From Albirhodobacter sp042466415 (GTDB lineage Bacteria > Pseudomonadota > Alphaproteobacteria > Rhodobacterales > Rhodobacteraceae): a DNA stretch of 64,000 nucleotides. Position numbers and translations under genes: made by a program. The notes beneath the pieces were generated by a model. It saw only the letters and a program-made list of their open reading frames with translations, made no database searches and was not told the DNA's origin. Every line of letters begins with the position of its first letter. Positions within the stretch are counted from its first letter, which is position 1. This document shows, in pieces, positions 44,587 through 53,089 of this stretch. The stretch spans positions 62,001-126,000 of the forward strand of contig NZ_JAXHCH010000002.1 in NCBI RefSeq assembly GCF_042466415.1. Direction: 5' to 3'.

Positions 44587-45897
44587 ATGCCCCAATTTCT
44601 CGACTCTCAAGATGCCGATTTCGAGGCGCGTTTTACTGCCCTCTTGGGGATGAAGCGCGAAGACAGCCCTGACGTCGATGTTATCGTCGCAGGGATCATC
44701 GCGGATGTTCGCGCGCGGGGCGATGCGGCTGTCATCGAGATGACGTCGAAGTTCGACAAACTCGATTTGACGCCCGACACGCTTGCCTTCACCAAAGAAG
44801 AAATCGCAGAGCATATCGCGCGTGTGCCCGACGCCGAGCGCGCCGCGCTTGAGTTGGCCGCGCAGCGCATTCGCGCCTATCACGCGCGGCAAATTCCGGA
44901 TGATCAGGCTTGGGAAGATGAAACCGGCGCGCGCTTGGGCTGGCGCTGGTCGCCTGTTTCCGCGGCGGGGCTTTATGTTCCGGGTGGGTTGGCGAGCTAT
45001 CCTTCTTCCGTGTTGATGAATGCGATTCCGGCCAAGGTCGCGGGGGTTGAACGGCTGGTTGTTGTTTGCCCGACGCCCAACGGCGTCGTGAACCCGCTTG
45101 TCCTTTTGGCGGCGGAGATTGCGGGGGTGGATCAGGTCTACAGGATCGGCGGGGCGCAGGCGGTCGCGGCCCTTGCCTACGGGACGCAAACCATCTCGCC
45201 CGTGGATAAAATCACCGGCCCAGGCAATGCGTTTGTCGCGGCGGCCAAGCGGCGGGTGTTCGGGAAGGTGGGGATCGATATGATCGCGGGCCCTTCGGAG
45301 ATCCTCGTGATTGCGGATCGTGACAACAATCCCGACTGGATCGCGCTCGATTTATTGTCGCAAGCGGAACATGACGAAAGTGCGCAATCGATTTTGATCA
45401 CCGATGATGCCGCGTTCGGGCAGGCGGTTGCGCGCGCGGTTGAGGCGCGTCTGGAAACCTTGGAGCGGCGCGAGATCGCGGGCAAAAGCTGGCGTGATTT
45501 CGGCGCGGTTATTACGGTGCGTGATCTTGACGAGGCGGCGGTGCTGTCAAACAGGATCGCGCCGGAGCATCTTGAGCTGTGCGTGGACGATCCTGACGGG
45601 CTGTCAGAGCGTATCACCCACGCTGGCGCGATCTTCCTTGGGGCCTATACGCCCGAGGCAATCGGTGATTACATCGGTGGACCAAACCACGTCTTGCCGA
45701 CCGCGCGTTCGGCGCGTTTCTCGTCCGGCCTGTCTGTGCTTGATTTCATGAAGCGCACCACGCTGGCGAAGATGACGCCTGCGAGCTTGCGCGCGATCGG
45801 TCCCTCCGCGGCGGTGCTGGCGACATCGGAGTCGTTGCAAGCGCACGGGTTGTCTGTGCAGGCGCGTCTCGATGCGCTCAATGAAGGATCTGATTGA
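44587..45897 (+). CDS. hisD: Histidinol dehydrogenase
   Basis: A 436-aa enzyme oxidising L-histidinol to L-histidine with NAD, zinc dependent. The ATG at 44587 follows AAAGGAG by 7 nt. Family motifs are GLYVPGGLASYPSSVLMNAI, KITGPGNAFVAAAKRRVFG, DLLSQAEHDESAQSILIT, the catalytic Glu-His in APEHLELC, and GPNHVLPTARSARFSSGLSV. Length is standard. It sits outside a full his operon, as is common in Rhodobacteraceae. The next gene starts just after its stop. Confidence 0.96.
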   Translation: MPQFLDSQDADFEARFTALLGMKREDSPDVDVIVAGIIADVRARGDAAVIEMTSKFDKLDLTPDTLAFTKEEIAEHIARVPDAERAALELAAQRIRAYHARQIPDDQAWEDETGARLGWRWSPVSAAGLYVPGGLASYPSSVLMNAIPAKVAGVERLVVVCPTPNGVVNPLVLLAAEIAGVDQVYRIGGAQAVAALAYGTQTISPVDKITGPGNAFVAAAKRRVFGKVGIDMIAGPSEILVIADRDNNPDWIALDLLSQAEHDESAQSILITDDAAFGQAVARAVEARLETLERREIAGKSWRDFGAVITVRDLDEAAVLSNRIAPEHLELCVDDPDGLSERITHAGAIFLGAYTPEAIGDYIGGPNHVLPTARSARFSSGLSVLDFMKRTTLAKMTPASLRAIGPSAAVLATSESLQAHGLSVQARLDALNEGSD

Positions 45898-45898
45898 A

Positions 45899-46378
45899 AT
45901 GCCACGGATTTCTCGCATTGAAATAGACGACAGCGGTTTGCCCGCGCCGACGCCAGAGATCGCGCAAGAGCGGCGAGTCGCGGTCTATGACCTGCTCGAG
46001 GACAATAGCTTTGCGATTCCCGCCCGCGCCGATCAACCCGCGCCAGACGGGCCGTTTTGCCTCTCACTTTCGGTGCGAGAGGGGCGGTTGGTGTTCGACA
46101 CCACACGCGAGGACGGCGAGAAAGTCGCGGAATTCCATCTGTCCTTCGGCCCGTTCCGGCAGGTGGTGAAGGATTATTTCCAGATCTGCGAGAGCTATTT
46201 CGAGGCGGTCAAGACCATGCCTCCAAGCCAGATCGAGGCGATTGATATGGCGCGGCGCGGTATCCACAATGAGGGGTCGCGTGTTTTGCAAGAGCGGCTG
46301 GAGGGCAAGGCCGAGTTCGATATCGACACGGCGCGCCGGCTTTTCACACTCGTCTGCGCGCTTAATCCGGTGAAGTAA
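45899..46378 (+). CDS. UPF0262 family protein
   Basis: A 159-aa protein; ATG 45899 follows GAAGGA. Conserved UPF0262 features include RRVAVYDLLEDNSFA, FHLSFGPFRQVVKDYFQICE and IEAIDMARRGIHNEGSRVLQ. The family is restricted to alphaproteobacteria and usually follows hisD. Function is unknown. The next gene begins 3 nt after its stop. Confidence 0.88.
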   Translation: MPRISRIEIDDSGLPAPTPEIAQERRVAVYDLLEDNSFAIPARADQPAPDGPFCLSLSVREGRLVFDTTREDGEKVAEFHLSFGPFRQVVKDYFQICESYFEAVKTMPPSQIEAIDMARRGIHNEGSRVLQERLEGKAEFDIDTARRLFTLVCALNPVK

Positions 46379-46380
46379 TC

Positions 46381-46830
46381 ATGCATCTGCCCTCCTCGGT
46401 CCTGTTTTGCTGCGACCATAACGCCACGCGCTCGCCGATGGCGGAGGGGATGATGAAGGCCTTTTACGGCACGGGTTGCTATGTACAATCGGTCGGTGTG
46501 AAAGCGGATATGGAGGTCGACGGCTTCTCCATCGCCGTTTGCGCCGAAATCGGAATTGATCTCGAACGCCACCGCTCGCGGAGCTTTGACCAACTCAAGG
46601 ATTGGGGTGACGATCTGTCAGCCTTTGACTTGGTGGTGGCGCTCTCGCCCGCCTCGCAAAGACAAGCGCTTGAACTCACGCGTTTTTTCCATCTTGATGT
46701 GGAATACTGGCCGATCATGGACCCGACAGGAATCGGCGAGGGGCGCGAGGCCAAGCTGAATGCCTATCGCCAAACCCGCGATCAAATACGCGCCCGAATG
46801 ATTGATCGTTTCGGCCCTCCTAAGGAGTAA
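46381..46830 (+). CDS. Low molecular weight protein-tyrosine-phosphatase-like protein
   Basis: A 149-aa cytoplasmic protein with the catalytic P-loop CX5R read as CDHNATRSP near residues 11-19 and the general acid Asp in WPIMDPTG near residue 120. The family includes LMW-PTPs and thioredoxin-coupled arsenate reductases. No arsenic genes are nearby, so phosphatase activity on proteins or small phosphates is the simpler reading. It belongs to the conserved hisD-UPF0262 cluster. Confidence 0.85.
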   Translation: MHLPSSVLFCCDHNATRSPMAEGMMKAFYGTGCYVQSVGVKADMEVDGFSIAVCAEIGIDLERHRSRSFDQLKDWGDDLSAFDLVVALSPASQRQALELTRFFHLDVEYWPIMDPTGIGEGREAKLNAYRQTRDQIRARMIDRFGPPKE

Positions 46831-46836
46831 AACTCA

Positions 46837-47244
46837 ATGCCACGCACGACTGCCCTTATGACCATCACGCGCTATTTTGATGCTTTCAACCAAGGGGATA
46901 CCTCTGCGATGGAAAGCTTGGTGAGTGATAATTTCGAGCATCATGTGAATGAGGGCCGCGTCCGCACAGGGGTTGAAGCGTTTCGCGAGTTCAACTCCCA
47001 TATGACGCGTTGCTACAGAGAACAGCTCGTCGATTTGGTGATTCTCGCCAACGATCAGGGCACGCGCGCGGCGGCCGAGTTTATCGTGAAGGGCGTCTAT
47101 CTGGACACTGATGGCAATTTGCCCCCTGCGCGTGGCCAGCATTACGCCTTGCCTGCGGGGTCCTTCTTCACGTTGCAAGGCGATAAAATTACGCGATTGA
47201 CGACGTATTACAACCTTGCTGACTGGCTGGCGCAGGTGTCATGA
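46837..47244 (+). CDS. Nuclear transport factor 2-like (SnoaL-type) family protein
   Basis: A 135-aa protein with the NTF2-like cone fold pattern: helical ALMTITRYFDAFNQGDTSAM, the strand segment NFEHHVNEGRVRTGVEAFRE, and terminal ITRLTTYYNLADWLAQ. Such proteins bind small hydrophobic ligands or act as isomerases/hydrolases. AAGGAG precedes the start. Its stop overlaps the GNAT gene start by 4 bp. No specific substrate can be assigned. Confidence 0.8.
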   Translation: MPRTTALMTITRYFDAFNQGDTSAMESLVSDNFEHHVNEGRVRTGVEAFREFNSHMTRCYREQLVDLVILANDQGTRAAAEFIVKGVYLDTDGNLPPARGQHYALPAGSFFTLQGDKITRLTTYYNLADWLAQVS

Positions 47245-47831
47245 GCGCGTTTACGACACGGATCCTGACCGGATCCGAATTGGAGGCGGTGCTCGACGAT
47301 GTCGCGGAGCTTCGTGTCACGGTGTTTCGCGATTGGCCCTATTTTTATGACGGCACTGTTGCGTATGAGCGGCGCTATATCGATACCTACCGCAATGCGC
47401 CCAAGGCTGTTGTCGTTGGTGCGTTTGACGGCGATCAGCTTGTCGGTGCTGCCACGGGCACGCCGCTTGCAGATCACGCGGGCGATTTTGCCGCGCCGTT
47501 TGCGGGCACAGGGCTGGCGTTGGACGACGTGTTTTATTGTGCCGAGTCGGTTTTGCTGCCCGCGTATCGGGGGCGCGGGCTGGGTCACGCGTTTTTCGAT
47601 GCGCGAGAGGCACATGCGCGCGCGATCGGCGCGAAGTTCTCGGCGTTTTGTTCTGTGATCCGTCCCGATACGCATCCGCTACGGCCCGAAACCTACCGGC
47701 CGCTGGACGGGTTTTGGCGCAAACGGGGATATGCACCGATGGAAGGTGTCATCGCGCGGTTCACGTGGTCGGACGTTGACGAGGCGGAGCCAACGGAAAA
47801 AACGCTGCAGTTTTGGGGGCGAGCCCTGTGA
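47241..47831 (+). CDS. GNAT family N-acetyltransferase
   Basis: A 196-aa protein with the acetyl-CoA-binding motif A in AESVLLPAYRGRGLGHAFFD (R-G-R-G-L-G) around residues 104-123. Acyl-acceptor specificity is unknown. It is coupled to the NTF2-like gene before it (4-bp overlap) and to the nitrilase-family gene after it (GTGA overlap), so these three accessory genes form one unit inside the conserved cluster. Confidence 0.83.
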   Translation: MSAFTTRILTGSELEAVLDDVAELRVTVFRDWPYFYDGTVAYERRYIDTYRNAPKAVVVGAFDGDQLVGAATGTPLADHAGDFAAPFAGTGLALDDVFYCAESVLLPAYRGRGLGHAFFDAREAHARAIGAKFSAFCSVIRPDTHPLRPETYRPLDGFWRKRGYAPMEGVIARFTWSDVDEAEPTEKTLQFWGRAL

Positions 47832-48697
47832 TCGTCCGTATCGCGGCGGCGGCGTTCCCTGTTGAGTTTCATCGTGATTGGGCGGCGTACTGCGCCAAAA
47901 TCACGCGGTGGGTTAACGATGCGCAGGCTGATCTGTTGGTCTTTCCCGAATACGGCGCGATGGAGCTTGCTTCGCTCGGCGGGGCCGATGTCGCGCAGGA
48001 TCTGGAACGGAGCCTGCAGTTTGTTGCGGAATTGCGCGACGAGATGGATCGCTTGTTCGAGGGCCTCGCCAAGCGCGCTAAATGCCATATCCTTGCGCCG
48101 TCGGGCCCCGTGCTTGAGGGCGGAAAGCGGCTCAATCGGGCCAGTTTGTTCGGGCCGGAGGGGCGTATCGGTCACCAAGACAAGGTGATGATGACAAGGT
48201 TCGAGCGGGAAGATTGGCGCATCGACGCAGGGCAGGGGCTTCGGGTTTTTGACACGGCCTTGGGGCGCATCGGCGTCGTGATCTGCTATGACAGCGAGTT
48301 TCCGTTGCTTTCGCGCGCGCTCTGCGCGGCCGGTGTTGAGATCCTCTTGGTGCCCTCGTGTACGGATGCGCTGTCGGGATATGCGCGCGTCAAAATCGGC
48401 GCGATGGCGCGGGCTTTGGAAAATCAGTGCGTTGTTGTCCACGCCCCGACGGTCGATGCGGCGCCATGGTGCCCTGCGGTGGATGAGAATATTGGTGCGG
48501 CTGGTATCTATGGCCCGCCCGATCGTGGCTGGCCCGAAACCGGCGTGATTGCCCAGATGGGGATGAACGAGACCGGCTGGCTGCGGGCGCAGATCGACGT
48601 GTCTCTGGTCGCCCGTTCACGAGAAGACGGGGCCGTTTTGCCGTTCAAACACTGGCCTGAGCAGGACCAAAACACGAAAAACGTCACATTTACCTAA
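47828..48697 (+). CDS. Carbon-nitrogen hydrolase (nitrilase superfamily)
   Basis: A 289-aa protein. GTG 47828 overlapping the upstream stop is preferred to 47813. The Glu-Lys-Cys triad is seen in LVFPEYGAMELA (Glu), GHQDKVMMTRFERE (Lys) and GVVICYDSEFPLLSRALC (Cys). It would hydrolyse an amide or nitrile in the cytoplasm. The substrate is unknown; the upstream acetyltransferase suggests a small amine or amide metabolite. Confidence 0.87.
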   Translation: MIVRIAAAAFPVEFHRDWAAYCAKITRWVNDAQADLLVFPEYGAMELASLGGADVAQDLERSLQFVAELRDEMDRLFEGLAKRAKCHILAPSGPVLEGGKRLNRASLFGPEGRIGHQDKVMMTRFEREDWRIDAGQGLRVFDTALGRIGVVICYDSEFPLLSRALCAAGVEILLVPSCTDALSGYARVKIGAMARALENQCVVVHAPTVDAAPWCPAVDENIGAAGIYGPPDRGWPETGVIAQMGMNETGWLRAQIDVSLVARSREDGAVLPFKHWPEQDQNTKNVTFT

Positions 48698-48797
48698 CCT
48701 TCATGGCGAAAACCTTGACTCTGTGCTTGAAATTTGAACCTTCACGGCGCATTTATCGCGCGCTCGCGACTCGCGGGTGGTAAATAAAGGAGTGACC

Positions 48798-49016
48798 ATG
48801 GCCAAGGAAGAATTGCTCGAATTCCCAGGCGTCGTGAAGGAACTCTTGCCGAATGCGACATTCAGGGTCGAGCTGGAAAACGGCCATGAGATCATTGCGC
48901 ATATGGCAGGAAAAATGCGGAAAAACCGCATTCGCGTTCTTGCTGGCGATAAAGTTCAAGTTGAAATGAACACTTACGACCTGTCCAAGGGCCGTATCAA
49001 CTATCGCTTCAAGTGA
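48798..49016 (+). CDS. infA: Translation initiation factor IF-1
   Basis: A 72-aa protein: a single S1/OB-fold domain (AKEELLEFPGVVKELLPNAT, AHMAGKMRKNRIRVLAGDKV). IF-1 binds the ribosomal A site with IF-2 and IF-3 during initiation. ATG 48798 is preceded by AAAGGAG. The stop overlaps the next GTG start, so it is coupled to maf, the usual order in Rhodobacterales. Confidence 0.97.
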   Translation: MAKEELLEFPGVVKELLPNATFRVELENGHEIIAHMAGKMRKNRIRVLAGDKVQVEMNTYDLSKGRINYRFK

Positions 49017-49591
49017 AACTGATCCTCGGATCGGCCAGCCCCCGTCGGCGGGAGCTGATATCGCAGCTCGGGCTTACGCCTGAGGCTGTTCGGGTGCCTG
49101 ATATCAATGAGGACCCGAAAAAAGGCGAAGCGCCGCGCGATTATGTGATGCGCATTGCGCGCGAGAAATCCGCGGCGATTGCCAGTGGCGAGGACGAAGT
49201 TGTCCTATGCGCCGATACGACGGTGACCTGCGGGCGCCGGATCTTAGGAAAACCCGAAGATGAAAAAGAGGCGGCCGAGTTTCTCTGGCTGCTCTCGGGT
49301 CGGCGGCATCATGTGCTGACGGCTGTTGTTGTGCGCCAAGGCGAGACGGTTCGGAGCCGTCTCGTGGACACGATCGTAAAGTTCCGCCCCCTCTCGAATG
49401 CCGATGTGAACGGCTATCTCGCCTCGCGCGAGTGGGAAGGGAAGGCAGGCGGCTACGCGATTCAGGGCTTGGGCGGCGCCTTTGCGTCATGGATCCAAGG
49501 ATCATTTACCGGTGTCGTCGGGCTGCCTTTGGCAGAAACATCGACACTGCTCGGGTCTTTCGGGATCCATCCGAGTTTTGAAGGACATTAA
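49013..49591 (+). CDS. maf: Maf-family nucleotide pyrophosphatase
   Basis: A 192-aa protein with GTG start. The Maf signature LILGSASPRRRELISQLGL and the catalytic acidic segment VLCADTTVTCGRRILGKPED are present, ending with GGYAIQGLGGAFASWIQGSF. Maf proteins hydrolyse non-canonical or modified NTPs and are linked to division control. The GTG overlaps the infA stop. Confidence 0.92.
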   Translation: MKLILGSASPRRRELISQLGLTPEAVRVPDINEDPKKGEAPRDYVMRIAREKSAAIASGEDEVVLCADTTVTCGRRILGKPEDEKEAAEFLWLLSGRRHHVLTAVVVRQGETVRSRLVDTIVKFRPLSNADVNGYLASREWEGKAGGYAIQGLGGAFASWIQGSFTGVVGLPLAETSTLLGSFGIHPSFEGH

Positions 49592-49592
49592 A

Positions 49593-50633
49593 ATGCAAGG
49601 ACGTGTTGTCATCCTGGGCACGCTTTCGGGGCGTGAGGCTGCGGCTTTAATGGTTGATGGTCAGCTCGAAGATCTGCTGATCGATACTTCCGACACGGTC
49701 GCACTGGCGCCGTTGGCGATTTGTCGCGGCGTGGTGGATCGGCAGATGAAGGGGCAGGGCGGCGTTTTCGTGCGCCTGCCGAATGGCGAAAAAGGGTTCT
49801 TGCGCGAGGTTAAAGGTTTGCGGCCCGGTCAAACGGTCGTGTGCCAAGTGACGGGCGGGTCCGAGGCGGGCAAAGCGTTTCCCGTGTCGCTTCGGCTGTT
49901 GTTCAAATCACGCTACTGCATTGTGACGCCCGGTGCGCCGGGGCGCAACATTTCGCGCCGGATCCGGGATGAGGACATCCGCGAAGAGTTGTCCGCGCTC
50001 GCAGATGCGACGATGGAGGGCTCGGACATGGGCCTGATCGTGCGCTCGGCTTGCGAGGGGGCGGATACAACGGAGATCGCGGAAGATATCGCGGGAATGC
50101 GGGCGCTGGCGGAGGCCGTGACGGTCGATCTCGAAGGCGAGCCGGAATTGCTGGTCGATGCGCCCACCCCGCATGAGGCGGCGTGGCGCGAATGGGCCGA
50201 TCCGGTGCCTGATGAGGTCGTTCACGGCGATATGGAAGAGCACGGCGTCTTGGAAGCGGTGGAGGCCCTGTGCCAGCCGCGCGTCGAGCTGTCGGGCGGT
50301 GGTCATATGATGATCGAGCCCACGCGCGCGTTGATTGCGATTGATGTAAACACGGGCAATGATACTTCGCCTGCCGCATCGCTGAAGGCCAATATCGCCG
50401 CGGCTCGGGACCTGCCGCGCCAATTGCGTTTGCGCGGTTTGGGCGGGCAATTGGTGGTTGATTTCGCACCGATGCCGAAGAAGGACCGCGCTGTTCTCGA
50501 ACAGCAGTTGCGCGGCGCGTTCAAGGGGGAGGCGGCTGAGACCAGCCTTGCCGGATGGACGCCTCTGGGCAATTACGAGCTGCAGCGCAAGCGCGATCGT
50601 ATCGCCCTGACGAGCTTGATGGAGGCCCCATGA
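49593..50633 (+). CDS. Ribonuclease E/G family protein
   Basis: A 346-aa protein; ATG 49593 follows GAAGGA. It keeps the RNase E/G catalytic core: S1-like segment GGVFVRLPNGEKGFLREVKG, then ALIAIDVNTGND and GGQLVVDFAPMPKKDR, which supply the metal-binding Asp residues. It is short for the family (RNase G is near 490 aa) and lacks the zinc-link/small domain. Such compact members downstream of maf are common in Rhodobacterales. Likely roles are rRNA/mRNA processing. Confidence 0.88.
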   Translation: MQGRVVILGTLSGREAAALMVDGQLEDLLIDTSDTVALAPLAICRGVVDRQMKGQGGVFVRLPNGEKGFLREVKGLRPGQTVVCQVTGGSEAGKAFPVSLRLLFKSRYCIVTPGAPGRNISRRIRDEDIREELSALADATMEGSDMGLIVRSACEGADTTEIAEDIAGMRALAEAVTVDLEGEPELLVDAPTPHEAAWREWADPVPDEVVHGDMEEHGVLEAVEALCQPRVELSGGGHMMIEPTRALIAIDVNTGNDTSPAASLKANIAAARDLPRQLRLRGLGGQLVVDFAPMPKKDRAVLEQQLRGAFKGEAAETSLAGWTPLGNYELQRKRDRIALTSLMEAP

Positions 50634-50806
50634 GCTGCCCGATCTGCAAAAAGGAAACGGACGCGAAATATCGTCCGTTTTGTTCCAAGCGCTGTGCCGA
50701 TCTTGATTTGGCGAAATGGCTCAACGGGTCCTACGTGATCCCGGGCGAAGCTTTGGAAGAAGATGATCTCGCAGGTCCCTTGGAAGGGTATGACGGCGAG
50801 AATTGA
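50630..50806 (+). CDS. yacG: DNA gyrase inhibitor YacG (zinc-binding)
   Basis: A 58-aa protein with two cysteine pairs forming a zinc knuckle: CPICKKE and FCSKRCADLDLAKWLNG. YacG binds GyrB and inhibits gyrase. ATG 50630 overlaps the RNase stop (ATGA). It is the last gene of the conserved run before tRNA-Phe. Confidence 0.9.
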   Translation: MSCPICKKETDAKYRPFCSKRCADLDLAKWLNGSYVIPGEALEEDDLAGPLEGYDGEN

Positions 50807-50911
50807 GGGGCTGGCGGTTGCGGACATGCGGCTGCAATCCCTTGGAGCCTATGAGTTTCCTTCGATATTTCAAGTTTTTGCGGATGGCGTGAAAAATTCT
50901 TGAAATCCCTC

Positions 50912-50940
50912 TAGACAGCCCCTGCGGCCTCGTCTAAATA
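50912..50940 (+). promoter_or_regulatory. Probable tRNA-Phe promoter
   Basis: TAGACA (-35) and TAAATA (-10) are separated by 17 nt and lie 38 nt before the tRNA. Confidence 0.5.
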
Positions 50941-50977
50941 CGCCACACCAAGACCGGATGACCAGATCATCCCCGGT

Positions 50978-51053
50978 GCCCGAATAGCTCAGTTGGTAGA
51001 GCAGCGGATTGAAAATCCGCGTGTCGGTGGTTCAAGTCCGCCTTCGGGCACCA
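50978..51053 (+). tRNA. tRNA-Phe (anticodon GAA)
   Basis: 76 nt with encoded CCA. Acceptor stem GCCCGAA/TTCGGGC, D-arm GCTCAGTTGGTAGAGC, anticodon stem-loop CGGATTGAAAATCCG with anticodon GAA, T-arm GGTTCAAGTCC. It follows yacG as in related genomes. Confidence 0.97.
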
Positions 51054-51487
51054 TTAATTTTCCCGAAATCAACTGCTTGCGTCCTTGTTCGGCGCCACAT
51101 GTTTCCTGTGAGTCTCGCTCGCATATCGCGGCGTGTTTCGGGCCTGTGCTATGAAACTGCGCGAGTAGCGGTCATTGGCGATTAGAAATGCGGCGCAGCA
51201 TAATTCTTGCGCGAAGGGTCCGCCCCTTTGGGGCACGAGACGATGATCAGTGCCGCGCCAATGCACCGCATTTTCGCGTAATTTTCCCCTATTTTGTGCG
51301 CCTGACGCAGGGTCGACCGCGCCTTTGAAGGGCCATGCGCTTGCGCCCAATTGCTGGGCGGAAAATTTTTGACCATTGATTCAAATCTTGACTCGCTTGG
51401 CACTGCGCTCGTTTACTCCGCGAATGGTGCGAAAGCGCCCTCGCTTAGAGGCGTTGCACTGACCGTCTCCTCAACAGGGAAAACCAC
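51054..51487. other. Intergenic region without a recognised gene
   Basis: About 430 nt between tRNA-Phe and the peptide-transporter operon. No protein-like frame stands out. A TTGACT at 51388-51393 could be a -35 element for the operon but no good -10 is at the right distance. Confidence 0.5.
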
Positions 51488-53089
51488 ATGACATATTTCT
51501 CCAAACTTGTCGTCGCGTCGATGTTGTCGGCGTCCTTCGGCATGGCGTCGATGCCTGCATGGGCCGCAACGCCGCAAGATACTTTGATCCAAGCCTGGCA
51601 GATCGACGATGTGATTTCGCTCGATCCGGCTGAAGTCTTCGAATTCACGGCGTCTGAAGTGCTCGGCAACAGCTACCAACCGCTTGTGGGGTATGACGTG
51701 AACGATGTCTCCGACATCTTTGGCGTCATCGCGGAAAGCTGGGAGGTCTCGGAAGATGGGAAGACCTTCACGTTCACGATCAAACCGGATCTGAAATTCG
51801 CCTCCGGCAACCCGATCACCGCGGCAGACCCTGTCTTCTCGTTGCAGCGGGCTGTGAAGCTCGACAAATCCCCCGCGTTCATTCTGACGCAGTTCGGTTT
51901 GACGGCAGAGAACGTGGAGCAAATGGTCCGCCAGACAGGCGATATGACGTTCGAGCTGGAAATGGATAAGGCCTATGCGCCGACGCTTCTGCTTTATTGC
52001 CTGACGGCGACCGTCGGTTTTGTGGTCGATAAAGAGCTCGTGATGAGCCACGCGGCGAATGACGATCTGGGCTATGAATGGCTCAAGACCAACTACGCAG
52101 GCTCGGGCCCGTTCACCATTCGCGACTGGCGCGCGAATGAGGTCATCGTGCTGGAACGCAACGAGAATTACAGCGGCGACGCGCCGGAACTCGCGCGCGC
52201 GATTTACCGTCACATTCCCGAAGGCTCGACGCAGCGTTTGCTGTTGGAGCAGGGCGATATCGATATCGCGCGCAACTTGGGGCCCGAGGAAATCAAGGCG
52301 CTTCAGGACAATGAGGACATCAAATTTGAGAGCGGGATCAAGGGCTCTGTCTATTATCTCGGCCTGAACCAGAAAAACGAGTTCCTCGCCAAGCCGCAAG
52401 TCGCTGAGGCGCTTAAATATCTGGTGGATTATTCCGCGATTGCCGAAACGATCATGGACGGAAAGGTGAAGGTTCACCAAGCCTTCCTCCCTGAGGGCTT
52501 CTTGGGCGCGCTCAATGACTCGCCTTATGCGCTCGACGTTGAAAAGGCGAAGGCGCTGCTGGCGGAGGCGGGTGTGCCTGACGGGTTCTCGGTCACGATG
52601 GATACGCGCAACACGCCCGAGATTACCGGCATGGCGGAGGCGATCCAGCAAACGTGGGCGCAAGCAGGCATCGATCTGGAAATCATTCCGGGCGACGGGC
52701 AGCAGACCCTTACGAAATACCGCGCACGGGCGCATGACATCTATATCGGTCGTTGGGGCCCTGATTATCAAGATCCGCATACCAACGCCGATACCTTCGC
52801 ACGCAACCCTGACAATTCGGATGACGCCGCTGCCAAGCCGCTCGCGTGGCGCAATGCGTGGGATATTCCCGAGATGACGGCAAAAGCTGACGCAGCCGTG
52901 TTGGAGAAAGACACGGCCGCGCGCGCGGATCTCTACCTCGATCTGCAAACCGAGCATCAGCAAACGTCGCCCTTCGTGATCATGTTCCAAGAGATCGAAG
53001 TGCTCGGGGAGCGGACGTCTGTTGACGGGTTCATCATCGGGCCGTCGTTCAACGATAACTCCTTCCGCAAAGTGAGCAAATCGGAATGA
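51488..53089 (+). CDS. Peptide/opine ABC transporter substrate-binding protein (family 5)
   Basis: A 533-aa periplasmic protein. Residues 1-26 are a signal peptide ending in AWA. The DppA/OppA-type body includes WEVSEDGKTFTFTIKPDLKF, GSGPFTIRDWRANEVIVLER and IYRHIPEGSTQRLLLEQGDI. It captures short peptides or similar compounds. It is first in an operon of five transporter genes plus a dipeptidase. Its stop overlaps the first permease start by 4 bp. Confidence 0.9.
   Translation: MTYFSKLVVASMLSASFGMASMPAWAATPQDTLIQAWQIDDVISLDPAEVFEFTASEVLGNSYQPLVGYDVNDVSDIFGVIAESWEVSEDGKTFTFTIKPDLKFASGNPITAADPVFSLQRAVKLDKSPAFILTQFGLTAENVEQMVRQTGDMTFELEMDKAYAPTLLLYCLTATVGFVVDKELVMSHAANDDLGYEWLKTNYAGSGPFTIRDWRANEVIVLERNENYSGDAPELARAIYRHIPEGSTQRLLLEQGDIDIARNLGPEEIKALQDNEDIKFESGIKGSVYYLGLNQKNEFLAKPQVAEALKYLVDYSAIAETIMDGKVKVHQAFLPEGFLGALNDSPYALDVEKAKALLAEAGVPDGFSVTMDTRNTPEITGMAEAIQQTWAQAGIDLEIIPGDGQQTLTKYRARAHDIYIGRWGPDYQDPHTNADTFARNPDNSDDAAAKPLAWRNAWDIPEMTAKADAAVLEKDTAARADLYLDLQTEHQQTSPFVIMFQEIEVLGERTSVDGFIIGPSFNDNSFRKVSKSE

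Noticed and set aside
48715..48743. TTGACT upstream of infA as a -35 element
   Set aside because: No acceptable -10 hexamer occurs 16-18 nt downstream.
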